A stretch of DNA of 64,000 nt from Aquila chrysaetos chrysaetos (lineage: Eukaryota > Chordata > Aves > Accipitriformes > Accipitridae): NCBI RefSeq assembly GCF_900496995.4, contig NC_044005.1, forward strand, positions 50,726,517 through 50,790,516. Reading direction: 5' to 3'. The position numbers and the translations under genes are program-made. This document shows, piece by piece, positions 1-9,571 of this stretch. Position 1 is the stretch's first letter. Each line of letters starts with the position of its first letter. The notes beneath the pieces were generated by a model. It was not told the DNA's origin, made no database searches, and worked only from the letters and a program-made list of their open reading frames with translations.

Positions 1-14
1 GCCCCCTCACCGTC

Positions 15-85
15 TCTTCTCCAGGCTGAACAATCCCAGCTCCTTCAGCATCTCCCTCAATCCCGACACGCTCCGGCATGCTCTG
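15..85 (-). mobile_element. CR1 LINE fragment, short
   Basis: The reverse complement resembles the CR1 consensus stretch just upstream of its 3' end (the part reading as 'ctccaggctgaacaatccc' on the plus strand). It is a short, diverged, non-functional piece. The same piece recurs at 20190-20260 and 40318-40388. The call rests on remembered consensus, not on an alignment. Confidence 0.5.
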
Positions 86-584
86 ATACCACCTTGTGCA
101 TGTCCCCCCTTCCTCTTCCTCTTCCTGTGTGCACAGGAGGACCTCTTCTGTGGCTCATACTTCCTGACTGCGGTCCTTCTGAAAAATGCCACCAGTGCTC
201 GTGCAACCTGTGGTGGGATTGCGTGAGGATGCCTCTGTCCCGTCAGCAGTGTTGGAGAGAGTCTGCCATGCCCCTTACTGGTCTCTTACTGGTGGGCCTT
301 TACTCCCACCTGCTCCTCTTCCCATTGGTGCTGTCCATGTTTGCTGGTGAGGAACTGCCAGTTCGGGGAAACTTTCTGGGTTGAAATCCTGCTGGTCAAT
401 GCCACGTGCTGGATTGGCACCTACAGAATGTGCCACTGGGCCTGAAAGAGGGAAGGACGCATCGCAGGGGCTCTCCAGCTTTGGGAGCAGAGGGCAGAGG
501 AGCTCCCTGATGACTAAGGAGAGGGAAAAGTTGCCCCATCTCCAAAACGGGGGAAGAAGCACTTTCTGGGGAACCAAGGAAAGG
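86..584. other. Unassigned GC-rich stretch
   Basis: I see no gene, RNA or repeat that I recognise here. The open frames are short, proline-, serine- and cysteine-rich in composition, and lack splice or promoter context. The stretch recurs at 20261-20759 and 40389-40887. Confidence 0.5.
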
Positions 585-985
585 TGATGATAAACTGGAG
601 CGAGTTCAGCGGAGGATCCCTAGGATAGTCAGGGGCTGGGGGGGCCTTGTAAGGAAAGGCTGCGGACCCAAGGCTTGCTCAGCTGGGAGAAGAAAATGCT
701 TAGCGGGGATCTAATAGGAGCCTCCTGGTGCCTACCAGGAGGCTACTGCGATGGCTGGAGGATGAGAGCCATGGTCAGAAACTGAGCAGGCAGTTTGTGA
801 CTGGCTACACAAACACAAATGATCACCCAGAGGGTGCCTAAGCATGGGAACAGGGGTCCAGAGAGGCTGTGAAACGTCTGTCCTCAAGGTATTTTATGAC
901 CTGAAAGGACAAAGCACTGATCAGCTGGTGGGAGCCTGCCTGAAGCAGGAGGATGCACTCTCTGACTCCCTGAAATGCCCTCCAG
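585..985 (+). mobile_element. CR1 LINE fragment (ORF2 C-terminal and 3' region)
   Basis: The sequence 'ctggagcgagttcagcggag' and the later 'agaggctgtgaaacgtctg' follow the CR1 ORF2 end region (the conserved block translated in intact copies as ...WNRLPREVV... lies nearby in CR1). It continues toward the 3' non-coding part through 'gcctgaagcaggagg'. It is heavily diverged and does not encode an intact protein. No terminal 8-bp repeat is visible, so the 3' end is missing or decayed. Confidence 0.75.
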
Positions 986-1118
986 CCAGAAGGGTTGTTG
1001 GAGGGGAAAGCGGAAGCAGGGAGAGAGGGTTTTGTGGGTGAATGTTTGAAGAATGTCCAAAGCCCCACATTTCAGGGGAGAGGAGAGGCATGCAGAATGT
1101 GACTTTTGTAGGGGAGAG

Positions 1119-1386
1119 TGGAAAAGTGGAATTCCCCAGGGGCTCTCCTCCTTCCATGATTCTGTTCTAGGCCTACCCACCTGCTACTGGTGAGAGAAGG
1201 GGAGTCAAAAGAATCTCAGTAGATATAGTAGAGATAGGGGATGAAAGACGATGGAAAAGTGGAATTCCCCAGGGGCTCTCCTCCTTCCATGATTCTGTTC
1301 TAGGCCTACCCACCTGCTACTGGTGAGAGAAGGGGAGTCAAAAGAATCTCAGTAGATATAGTAGAGATAGGGGATGAAAGACGATG
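1119..1386 (+). repeat. 133-bp tandem duplication (2 copies)
   Basis: Two essentially identical 133-bp copies lie head to tail, starting at 1120 and 1253. Each begins 'ggaaaagtggaattcccc' and ends 'gggatgaaagacgatg'. The segment just upstream ('ttttgtaggggagagtgg') recurs at about 1508. A 'gaggcagagacagttcctg' motif occurs twice between 1421 and 1488, so the whole 1080-1540 stretch is a patchwork of local duplications. Confidence 0.95.
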
Positions 1387-1689
1387 TTTGACGCTTACAT
1401 TGTTGAAATTAGCTGAGGCAGAGACAGTTCCTGCTAAGAAGCAGGAGCTGGCCCCAAGAACCAGCCAATGAGGCAGAGACAGTTCCTGATAAGCAGCAGA
1501 ATGCGCGTTTTGTAGGGGAGAGTGGAAAAAGGAATTGCATCGGGACTCTGTAGCAGCATTACCTCTGCTAAGCCAGTGGCAGCGGTGGCGGTTGGGATAT
1601 GCAGCAAGACATAACCTCCAGAATGCCTAGAGGAGCAAGACCATCCCCTCAGGGGGGGAGAGGGAAGGAAACCAAGAGAAAGACAAGCC

Positions 1690-1772
1690 TGTCAGGAGTG
1701 GGACTCGAACCCACGCCTCCCAGGGAGACTGCAACCTGAATGCAGCGCCTTAGACCACTCGGCCATCCTGAC
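1690..1772 (-). tRNA. tRNA-Leu (anticodon CAG)
   Basis: Read on the minus strand, this is an 83-base class II tRNA. The acceptor stem GTCAGGA pairs perfectly with TCCTGAC and is followed by discriminator A. The A box TGGCCGAGTGG and B box GGTTCGAGTCC are intact. The anticodon loop TTCAGGT gives CAG, the long variable arm expected for leucine is present, and the T stem GTGGG/CCCAC is perfect. It differs from typical vertebrate tRNA-Leu-CAG at only a few bases. No run of four T lies directly downstream, so the polymerase III stop site is unclear. Probably functional. Confidence 0.93.
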
Positions 1773-2725
1773 CCCCTGCTTCGGTGAGCGTTGCCTCTGC
1801 CACTCTGCCCCCCTGCAGGTGCCAGAGCCAGCCCACCTCAGCCAGCCTCCTCCTGGCACTGCTGCAGGGGGAGCTGTATCCTGGGAGCACCCTTGCCCTG
1901 CTCCCACCAAGGGCGGCTGACAGGCGACTGCAGCACCTACACGCACTTCAGGACTGCACAGTAGCCAGCACAGGGGCAGCTCCTTGCAAAGGCCAAGGCA
2001 CTCCTTCACGGGAGCAACCAAAGGAACCATCACAAATTACGTCTCTCTACATGCCAACATCATGTCAAGGGGCTCCGGGCACACACCTACCTTTCCCATG
2101 ACTTCCTCCATTCCTCCAGAGCCTGAGGAGATGGCGAGCTAAGCATTTGGCCCACAATCCTGCCTCGTGGACTGTTCCTGGGGCAACAAGGGTGCTTCCG
2201 TCTTCCCTCCTCGGAGGTGGGAAGCCTGGGCAAGGAGGGCTCTGCCACACCAACCTCTGGGTGAGTGCTGTGCCGATCTCAAGGAGCCAGCGTGTGGGAA
2301 AGGGACTGGAGAGTCATGCTGAAAGCACAGAGGATGCGCCAAGTGCAGAGCAACGACTGAGCTCCCATTCCTGTGGGGAAGAGGCTCACTTATTGCGCAT
2401 GGTGCAGAGGAAGGAGGGCACAGATCTCTCTGGGACTTGTTGCTTCATGGAAGGAGCTAGACTGCAAGGCATCTCAGGCGGTCACTAGTCCAAATGCCTG
2501 CTCAAAGCAGGGCTAGCCCCAAAGCTAGAGCAGGCGGCTCAGTGCGTGAGCCCCACTGAAACCCGAGTGTGACACCCAGGCATGGAGAATCCCAAAGTTC
2601 TCCAGGCACCTGCTGCAGCGCTTCAACGCTGCCTGAGAATCTCTGAATGGTACAAAGCAGCCCCTGCAGCCTGCTGTTGCTAAATGGGGAAGGCACTATG
2701 GAGCTAGGCAGAAGAAAAGCTTGCC
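1773..2725. other. Unassigned GC-rich stretch between tRNA-Leu and tRNA-Gly
   Basis: I recognise no gene or repeat here. The longest frames (about 113 residues on either strand) overlap one another in several frames and have the biased composition of GC-rich non-coding DNA. The stretch recurs at 21948-22900 and 42070-43022. Confidence 0.5.
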
Positions 2726-2797
2726 TGCGTTGGCCAGGAATCGCACCCGGGTCAACTGCTTGGAAGGCAGCTATGCTCACCACTATACCACCAACGC
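2726..2797 (-). tRNA. tRNA-Gly (anticodon TCC), altered T loop
   Basis: On the minus strand this is a 72-base tRNA matching vertebrate tRNA-Gly-TCC along almost its whole length. The acceptor GCGTTGG/CCAACGC is perfect, the discriminator is A, and the anticodon loop CTTCCAA gives TCC. The T loop reads TGCGATT where TTCGATT is expected, so the normally invariant T55 is G. One T-stem pair is a G:T wobble. This damages the polymerase III B box and may lower expression. A TTTT run lies about 10 bases downstream. All three copies in the window share the change. Confidence 0.85.
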
Positions 2798-2848
2798 TCC
2801 TGGGCCACTCCTGCCTCCCGCTCCTCCAGCCCGGAGCCTGGCCTCCCT

Positions 2849-2912
2849 CCTGCTCCTCCCCGTCCCGGTCTTGCCTGCCTCCTGCTCCTCCCCGTCCCGG
2901 TCTTGCCTGCCT
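2849..2912 (+). repeat. 32-bp minisatellite, 2 copies
   Basis: The 32-bp unit starting 'cctgctcctccccgtcccgg' is present twice in tandem in a pyrimidine-rich stretch. Unit 2 also has two copies (23024-23087), while unit 3 has only one, near 43146. Confidence 0.9.
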
Positions 2913-3379
2913 CCTGCTCTGCCAGGTCACAAACTGCCCTCTTGCCTGCTCCTCCGCTTCAGAGACCATCCCGCCTCCTCCTTCCAGCCCCCTGCACACA
3001 TACACACGACCTCAAGCTGCTGGCACCCGGGTGTGCTTCTCTGCGTGTGAGCTCTTGGCTACGGAAACGCCAGCTGCTGGGTGCTGGTAACGGTGACGCT
3101 CCCCATCTGTGTTCGTACGTGGGCCAGCTGCGCACGTACTATGCAGGTGCACGTGCGTTTGCGTGTACATACCTGGGGTGGTTTAAGCACAGACAAACGC
3201 CCACCCAGCTGCTCACTACTTTCCCCACCCGCAGGGCGATGCAGAGCACTGAAAACACAATGAGAAATCTCATGGCTCAAGAAAACACACGGACATGGCT
3301 TAGCAAAAACTCTTGTGGGAAAATCAGGCTTGACTTGGGCAAAATTAATTCTTTGCCACTCAAAACAGATGCAAGTAGT
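2913..3379. other. Unassigned stretch
   Basis: Nothing recognisable lies here. It includes a short CA-rich tract and GC-rich text with 'acgt' motifs. The longest plus-strand frame (226 residues, starting at 2903) has no domain that I recognise and is shortened in units 2 and 3 by a two-base difference near 3285, which argues against coding constraint. Confidence 0.5.
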
Positions 3380-3765
3380 GAGAAACAGAAAGACAAACAT
3401 AAAACACCGCCTTTCCTCTCCCCTGTGCCGGGACAACTCCAGTGCTTCACACCAGACTCCTCTACTCTCCCAAGGAGGACGTGTCTCTGCTCTTACCCAC
3501 TCTTTTTTTCTTCCCACCTCTCTCTGCCCGGCGTTTTCTGCCCTTTCTGGAATATGTTTTCACAGAGGGGCCACCAATGTTGACGACGGCTCAGCTGTCT
3601 TGTGTGGTGGGTCCACTGCGGAGCTGGAACTGACTGTGTCTGACACAGGGCAGCCCCTTATCTCTTCCCACAGAGGCCATTCTGCAGCACCCCCTGACCC
3701 CTCCACTGCCAAAACCTTGCCATGTGTAGCCAAGACAGTGCCCATGGGGAATACCAGAGGGCATA
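3380..3765 (+). repeat. Interspersed repeat fragment, avian, family uncertain (copy 1)
   Basis: This segment is related, at a rough estimate of 75-80% in the best part, to 5490-5935 in the same unit. Shared landmarks are 'cagggcagcccct', 'cacagaggcca' and 'cagtgccca'. It also resembles a repeat I remember as frequent in bird genomes ('tatgttttcacagagg' followed by 'gccacc'), but I cannot name its family with confidence. It does not encode a protein. Confidence 0.55.
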
Positions 3766-4904
3766 ACGCTGAGGTAGCGCGGTCGGAGTCTGCCCCAGTC
3801 GGAGTCACAATCACGCTGTCCTGGGCTAACGTGTGGCTGCATGAGGTACCCTTTGGTTGAATTAAAAAGGCACAGCAACCAGCCTGGGTTTCTTCCTAGG
3901 CACTGGATATGTCCGTAGCTTGTAGACGTGTGTAGTAGTAGCTCAGCAATCAGCAAGTAAAAAGCAGGCAATGCTAGGGTAACAATTCTCTGTCTATATA
4001 ATGTGCAAATAGGCCAGGTGGATCATTTCTAGCACAAGTTTCTTGGTCTATGTAGCTTGGCCGGATCTGAGCATCTGCCACATTCCATGCTGCGTGCCCG
4101 TAAGCAATTTGTTTTGCAGGACTCCGCGCATTACCTGTTCCTGGGCTAAAATCTGCCTTGTGCTGCCACTGGTTTTGGGGATGGATGATTGCTTTGGTGA
4201 ATGCCCATGCCGGCACTGATGAATGATGAAGTACACGTGCCCAGGACGTACCTTCCCCTACATACACGGGGGGGCACCATTTTCTTTCAGCTGCCATTTT
4301 CTTATTAAGCACCACAACCACCATGTTTTCATACTGCTCTGTGATTGGCTGGCAGCCATTTCTGGACCCCGTCATACCCACCTGCTCTCAGGCAGACCTG
4401 TGAATGGCTGTCAGGACCAGCCAACCCTACCTGTGTACCCAGAAGGACGTCAGGCAAGGAAGCCCCCACTCGCTAAACAAAGGGAAGAGGCAACTTCTGA
4501 CAGCGTCATTCCCCGTGGGTTCTCCCATTGCTTTGTGATTGCCGGACAGCCATTTTTGACACTGTCATGCCCGCATGTACTCAGATCTCCTTCTCAGGGA
4601 CTGTCCGCTTCCTTTGGACCAAGAAGTGTTTGGATAGAAAAAGATATACCGTGCAGTGGTATCCACTATGGAATGAAGACGAGCACTTAGCACAAGCGAT
4701 GTTCCTGTGGCTGGCCCATTGCCTGCAGAGCCAGAGGCGACCTCACAGTCAACATGCAAGCAATCTTCTGGCTTCTGGCCAGTCAGGTGCTCAGGTAGCA
4801 GGGAGCTCACCTGCAGACACCCATGCTATCTTCCTGCTGCCAGCTCGTGAAGCACTCAGGCAAGAAAGACCTATAGAAGAGGCCACTCTCAATTATCTTT
4901 GAAA
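3766..4904. other. Unassigned stretch, moderately AT-rich
   Basis: No gene is recognised. The minus-strand frame of 135 residues at 3974-4381 and the plus-strand frame starting at 4223 have no domain that I can identify. The plus frame changes length between units (155, 226 and 154 residues) through small indels, as expected for non-coding DNA. It recurs at 23942-25081 and 44032-45167. Confidence 0.5.
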
Positions 4905-5090
4905 GGTCGTGACAACTGGGAGAGGTTCCTGAGTGCTGGAAGAAAGTCATTGTCACTCCTATCTTCCCAAAAGGCACAAAGGAGAATGGGGGCAACAGCA
5001 GGCTGGTCCGCCTCACCTCGATCCCTGGGAAGGGGAAGGAGCAACTCATCCTGGAAACCCTTTCCAGACACGTGAAGAACAAGAATGCTA
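4905..5090 (+). mobile_element. CR1 LINE fragment (reverse-transcriptase region)
   Basis: The stretch 'gacaactgggagaggttcct' through 'gagcaactcatcctggaaa' follows the CR1 ORF2 reverse-transcriptase coding region, around the conserved ...LTSIPGK...EQLILE... segment (visible here in translation as LTSIPGKGKEQLILE). It is a truncated piece, with neither the rest of ORF2 nor the 3' end attached. Confidence 0.85.
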
Positions 5091-5175
5091 TTGGTCTTGT
5101 TTTCATTGCATTCTACTCCTAGCTCATTTCTGTCAGACTGTGCTTTTCTGGTTTTCGGGGGGGGAAGGGCGGGGG

Positions 5176-5180
<5 letters not shown>

Positions 5181-5220
<40 letters not shown>
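5181..5220 (+). repeat. (TG)n microsatellite, 20 repeats
   Basis: This is an uninterrupted TG run preceded by a G-rich tract. The equivalent tracts have 17 repeats in unit 2 and 16 in unit 3. Confidence 0.98.
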
Positions 5221-5221
<1 letters not shown>

Positions 5222-5489
5222 TATTTGCTAGGAAATCTCAAGCTGCGCTAGCCAGTGAGGAGAGTGGATTGGCATCAGGGACTGCCCAGGGCTGGAGCAG
5301 GACGCTGGACAAACCAGGCCTGGGCTCCAGGCATGGATTCTGCACAGACCTGTGGTACAGTCTAGGGTTCAGAGCACCTGCTGATGTGCATGTGGGAGTG
5401 AGGGGGTGGGTGTCCAGCACTGAATTCCAGTCCTGAGCAGCCAGAAGAGAGGGAAAGGCTCGGGCTATGTGTGTGTTTTGTCTTGTAGT

Positions 5490-5935
5490 GAGCAAAAAAA
5501 GACAAAGAAAACACCGCCGTGCCTCCCAGTTTTTCCAGGCTCAGCTGCACTCCTTCACTGCAGACTACTCCAGCATGGGTTCTCCACATGCTGCGCTTCT
5601 GAACAGGAAAAATCTCTTTCAGTGTGGGCTCTTTCACAGGCTTCAGGCCCGTCAGGAAAAGTCTTCGCTGGCGTGTCTTCTCCGCAGGTTGCAGTTCCTT
5701 CAGGAATAGCCACCTGCTCCAGCCAGCATGGGTGCCCTGGGTGCCCCAAGCTTTGCAGATGGCTCAGTGTTGTGGAGGCCCCTGGAACCAGCTGTGTGTG
5801 TGGTGCAGGGCAGCCCCTCAGCTCTTCCCCACAGAGGCCACCCTGCAGCAGCCCCTCTCCCCACCACTACCAACACCTAGCCACGGATGGCCAATACAGT
5901 GCCCACTGGGAATACCTACTCAGCCCTGCTCCTGG
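5490..5935 (+). repeat. Interspersed repeat fragment, avian, family uncertain (copy 2)
   Basis: This is a longer relative of the segment at 3380-3765. It contains 'aaaacaccgcc', 'atagccacctgctccag', 'gatggctcagtgttgtgg' and 'cacagaggccaccctgcag'. The shared order of landmarks shows that the two are fragments of one repeat family in the same orientation. No coding capacity is evident. Confidence 0.55.
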
Positions 5936-6388
5936 CTGGAGCTGCGAGTGAGCACGGCAGCAAACAGACTAGGATGGAGAAAACCCCTAGATGGTCAAGC
6001 CGATTGCATTGGTGTTTCCCAAAGTAGCACCAGCCTTGTCGTCCTCCTCCCCACCTGCAGATTCGTGGAGGTCCCTGCTTGCGGCTGGGAAGTTGGGACT
6101 GAGCTGCCGGATGGGAAGGGAGAAATGCCTGTGTCCCCAGGACACCCACTTCCTTGTGGGGGGAGCTCTGCCTGCTGCTCCACAGCCACCCGTCTGGCTT
6201 GCCGAGGGGCACTATGGGAGTGCTGGCTCCTAAGAAGGCAAAGGAGAAAGAAGGTGGCAGTGGCAGAGAGAAGGGGCTGAGGGAACGGGAGGGCCACGGC
6301 CATGGGTGCCCAGAGAGCTAGAGCAGTGCAGGTTAAAAGCTGCTGGGAGAGGCAGCAGCTGTCAGGAGGAGGGGAAAAAAGAGACAAT
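5936..6388. other. Unassigned GC-rich stretch upstream of tRNA-iMet
   Basis: No gene or named repeat is recognised. It recurs at 26109-26562 and 46191-46641, and its reverse complement lies at 63673-64000 at the right edge of the window. Confidence 0.5.
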
Positions 6389-6460
6389 TAGCAGAGGATG
6401 GTTTCGATCCATCGACCTCTGGGTTATGGGCCCAGCACGCTTCCGCTGCGCCACTCTGCT
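6389..6460 (-). tRNA. Initiator tRNA-Met (anticodon CAT)
   Basis: The minus strand carries a 72-base sequence that appears identical to the vertebrate initiator tRNA-Met. The acceptor is AGCAGAG/CTCTGCT with discriminator A, and the first pair is A1:T72 as in eukaryotic initiators. The anticodon stem has the three G:C pairs (GGG...CCC) that mark initiators. The anticodon loop is CCCATAA with anticodon CAT, and the T loop TCGAAAC is of initiator type. A run of six T follows a few bases downstream as a polymerase III terminator. Probably functional. Confidence 0.96.
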
Positions 6461-7877
6461 CCCCCCAGCACCTCTGCCGGCACCTCCCACCGCCCTGCCC
6501 GATGCTCCCTGGCACTGCCAGCCCTCGTGCCTCCTTCCCTTCCTCTATCCTGGGCCCTCGCCCGGGCCAGAAGATTGGCTCTCTGGGAAGTTCTCCTCCT
6601 TTGGGCCTGGGGTGGGTAGCTCAAGGGCCTTGCCTTGCCCTTCTCCCCACATCTCCTGCCCATAACCCGGGATGGGGACTTTCTTCTTGACCAGCCAAGC
6701 TGGCTCTGCAGGCACTGAAGGAAACCCCGGAGCGAGGGGGCAGCCTTGTTGCTTTGCAGGGCAGAGGGGAGCTGCTCTCCAGCGAAGCGAGCTCAGGAGG
6801 GCTGCCACCCTGCCCAGAAATCCAGCTCCCAGGGGGCTGTGGGGCTGTGCCCGGCGTCAACGTCCGTTCTTTGCCGGCCGAGGAGGGAGACAAGGACGCT
6901 TAGCATTACCAAGCATAGAATTACCAAGGGAATTAATCCCTCTATTTTGGCTGTGCACATAGTGGTGCCCCAGCCTAATGCACGGAGGACCCCGAGACAG
7001 AGGAAAGCAGGGTTGGTATATGTTCACAATACAGTTGTGTCCACCAATCAAATTACTCGTGTTAAGGGGTGGGCTAATCAGTTACTATTGCTCCCCAAAT
7101 CAGTATGTGCTTCTCCCGGGCAGGTGGTGTGGACAGATGCTCAGTGGGGTGTTAATCGTCATTGTTCTAAACCAATGTCCCGTGCAGGTGGAGGGGCTTT
7201 ATGCTAGATTCAGGTTGATTGCTGTTCTGGCCGTGGCCGTATACCTGGGGTTTTTTTGAAAGACAAATCTCCCATTGGTTTATCATCTGCATGGGGTGTT
7301 CTCAGGCAGTGAGAGCCAGTTTAGGTTGGGTCTTCAGGTCACGTTGACCCTGAGGTAAAAGCCCTTAGTCCTAGGCAGTGTTCGTTCTTCTAAGCAAGTT
7401 GTCTAGCAGTTGGCGCCTTGCCTTTCAGACCAGCGGTGAAGGCCTTGCCCTGCCAGTGCTGTGCTGTGCTGTGCTGTGCTCCCCCACAGCCCCTGGCTTG
7501 TCCTCCCTCCTGGCGCAGGCCTGCCCTGGCTGCTCCCTGACAGCCGAGGGCTGCCCCCGCCACCATGCAGCATGCCAGGGAGTCAGAGAAACCCTAACCC
7601 CTCCTCTCCGTGCCTTAAGCGGTGACTATTCTGCCCAGCACTGCTGGGGTGGAGGTGCCTCCCAGTCACCCCAGGGCAGGTCCGGCTGAGCTGGACTGGG
7701 TCATGCCATGTCTTAAACGCTGCAAGGCCTCCCAGGAAGGCTGTGGGCAGTCTGAGCTGGAAGACCCTCTTGGTGACACTCTTCCCCCCACTTCTTGCCT
7801 GCTTGTGGTGGTGCATTTCTTCCCCCTGTCTGGGCTGAACTACAAGCTCAGGAATCCTCGCTAGGTCTTAGCGTAAG
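6461..7877. other. Unassigned stretch with a short GTGCT repeat
   Basis: The left part is GC-rich. From about 6895 to 7420 the composition becomes AT-richer, which may mark an old insertion, but I recognise no element. A 5-bp repeat (GTGCT, about five copies) lies at 7456-7480. The 153-residue plus-strand frame at 6746-7207 is conserved between units only because the DNA is, and it has no known domain. Confidence 0.5.
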
Positions 7878-9051
7878 TGTAATGAATGGGGCAGTTAAGC
7901 ATTCCTTGACCGTACCAGGAACTCTCACACAGCTAAGACAGGGAGTTATGCTGACTGTCTCAAGGACTCCTGCTGCCCAGCAAAAACAGAAACCGGAAGT
8001 AGAGATAACTAGTTCTCTCATAACAACCTTGAGACATGCCAGTCCTCCCCTGACAACTCTGGAGCATCCCGTATGTGAATCTTAAGTCATTCCCTGACAG
8101 CCTTGGAGCCTTCCTTACCTGAATCGTAACTCACGTGAAATGGTACCAGTGCAGCTGGAATCCCAGTAATTTTTTGATGACTAAAGCTAATCACGTCCCG
8201 TACCTATAAGCAGTGGTACTAAGTAAGACTCCTTGAGCTCTCCTGAACGGCAGCAGGCTGTGACCAGCATCTCTCTCTGAGTGGGATGCCTCTCAGAGCT
8301 CACAAACTTTTCTGTTTGCGAAGATCGGAGGTCTGTCGCTGAAAGCCAACAAGACCTGGGCTGATGCTCTCCACTCCTTGAGGCTCGACCCTTCGCAAGT
8401 TGAGAAAGATACTGAAGCATTCGACATGAATATTTTCATGGAACTCAGGGGGAATTTTTAACAGGTATACCTCTTTCACTTGCTTATGTATAACTCTTAG
8501 TGCCTTTATGCACGTGTGTGTACTAACCTGAATATCCTATAGCAAGTATATTACAAGTTATTGCTTTTCAAATCTATACTGAAATCGCTGTTGGGAACTC
8601 TATTCAACTCTGAATGAATCTCAGGCTGCTAGTATACTCATAATCCCTTTAAATATAAATCGTTGACCAACTCTGGGACTAGGAGTTGATCCAGATGCAC
8701 CTAGACTCTGACAGGAGTTTAGAAAGCAAGGGGGTCTTCTCTGAACCTTGTGACTCAATGGGAGGGTCTCCCTTACCCTTTTTACATTCCCAATCTCTGT
8801 ACAAATCACGAGAAATCAATTCTAACTCGATTTTTCTTTCTATATTGCTTTTTTAACCTATTGCATTTTCGGTCTCTCTATACCTTAATTTATATATAAC
8901 AATTTTCCTGTGTGCATTTCATCCATGAATTAAGTAATAGAGTGAACCTTGCCATCGAATTCTGCGAAGTCGCGCTTTTATATAAATTCCTATTAAATAA
9001 TTTTTGCTAATACCATCGGAGGTGATTCTTTAAGCGGTCCAAACCACACCA
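7878..9051 (+). mobile_element. AT-rich block, candidate LTR-like insertion (unproven)
   Basis: This block is clearly AT-richer than the rest of the unit and reads TG...CA at the ends I chose. It contains TATA-like and poly-A-like tracts toward its right side, as solo LTRs often do. I could not find matching target-site duplications, and I do not recognise the family, so the element class is inference. If it is an LTR it is a fossil without internal genes. Copies lie at 28051-29215, 48131-49304 and, inverted, 61012-62183. Confidence 0.3.
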
Positions 9052-9515
9052 TTTTGTGACACTGCTGCTCCTCACCAGTCTGCCTTCATGACGCCTAAAG
9101 AGAGGCGCACTTTGTGAGTGCTGGAAAGATCTCCGATCCATGAGGTATCCTCCCTTAATCTTTAGCAATGAGGGCCATGTTGTGCAAGCTTTCTTTGGAG
9201 ACGAGCTGCTGTACTTTCAGGCATAGGGAGGACAGCTGGTGGGGTTGTTCTGCTTGGGGTGTCAGGTGAGATCAGGCTCTTAAGTTCTTCTCAAGAACCA
9301 ACAGTGGACCTCCTGTCATGGTTCATACTCAGCACTGGTCCATTCTCTTCCCCCAACATGCCTACCTTGTCAATGGGAGCAGGATTTCCCTTTCATCCAG
9401 CAGTTTCGGGGGTGGGGTGAGGACAAGTGCTGTAGGCAAGGGGCTTTTACTGTCTCCCTGGGCACCAGGCACAGTGTGGAGCCGAGTCCCACTGCTGGCT
9501 GCAGCGTGGTCAGTT
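9052..9515. other. Unassigned stretch
   Basis: Nothing recognisable lies here; composition returns from AT-rich to GC-rich across it. It recurs at 29216-29678, 49305-49768 and, inverted, 60548-61011. Confidence 0.5.
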
Positions 9516-9571
9516 GCAGGGAGCCCAAAAGGGGACCGTGTCCATCGCCTTCACCACTCGGCCACAACTAC
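9516..9571 (-). pseudogene. tRNA-Ser relic (5' half only)
   Basis: On the minus strand, GTAGTTGTGGCCGAGTGGT followed by GAAGGCGATGGAC closely matches the acceptor, D arm and start of the anticodon arm of vertebrate tRNA-Ser. The anticodon loop no longer carries a serine anticodon, and the T arm and 3' acceptor are not recognisable. The A box survives and the B box does not, so it should not be transcribed as a tRNA. Confidence 0.75.

Noticed and set aside
2502-3583. Several 100-226 residue frames around tRNA-Gly
   Set aside because: They run through the tRNA and the minisatellite, and their lengths differ between units.
5163-5230. Cys-Val repeat peptide in a long plus-strand frame
   Set aside because: It is the translation of the (TG)n microsatellite and changes length between units.
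6746-7207. 153-residue frame ending near 7207 with retroelement-like look
   Set aside because: No conserved motif of any retroelement protein can be seen, and the frame crosses a composition boundary.
7598-7612. 'aaccctaacccc' reminiscent of telomere repeat
   Set aside because: It is a single short occurrence without tandem copies, expected by chance.
7860-9060. Naming the AT-rich block as a defined LTR family with target-site repeats
   Set aside because: The six bases flanking the TG...CA ends do not match, and no family could be recognised, so only a low-confidence candidate is reported.
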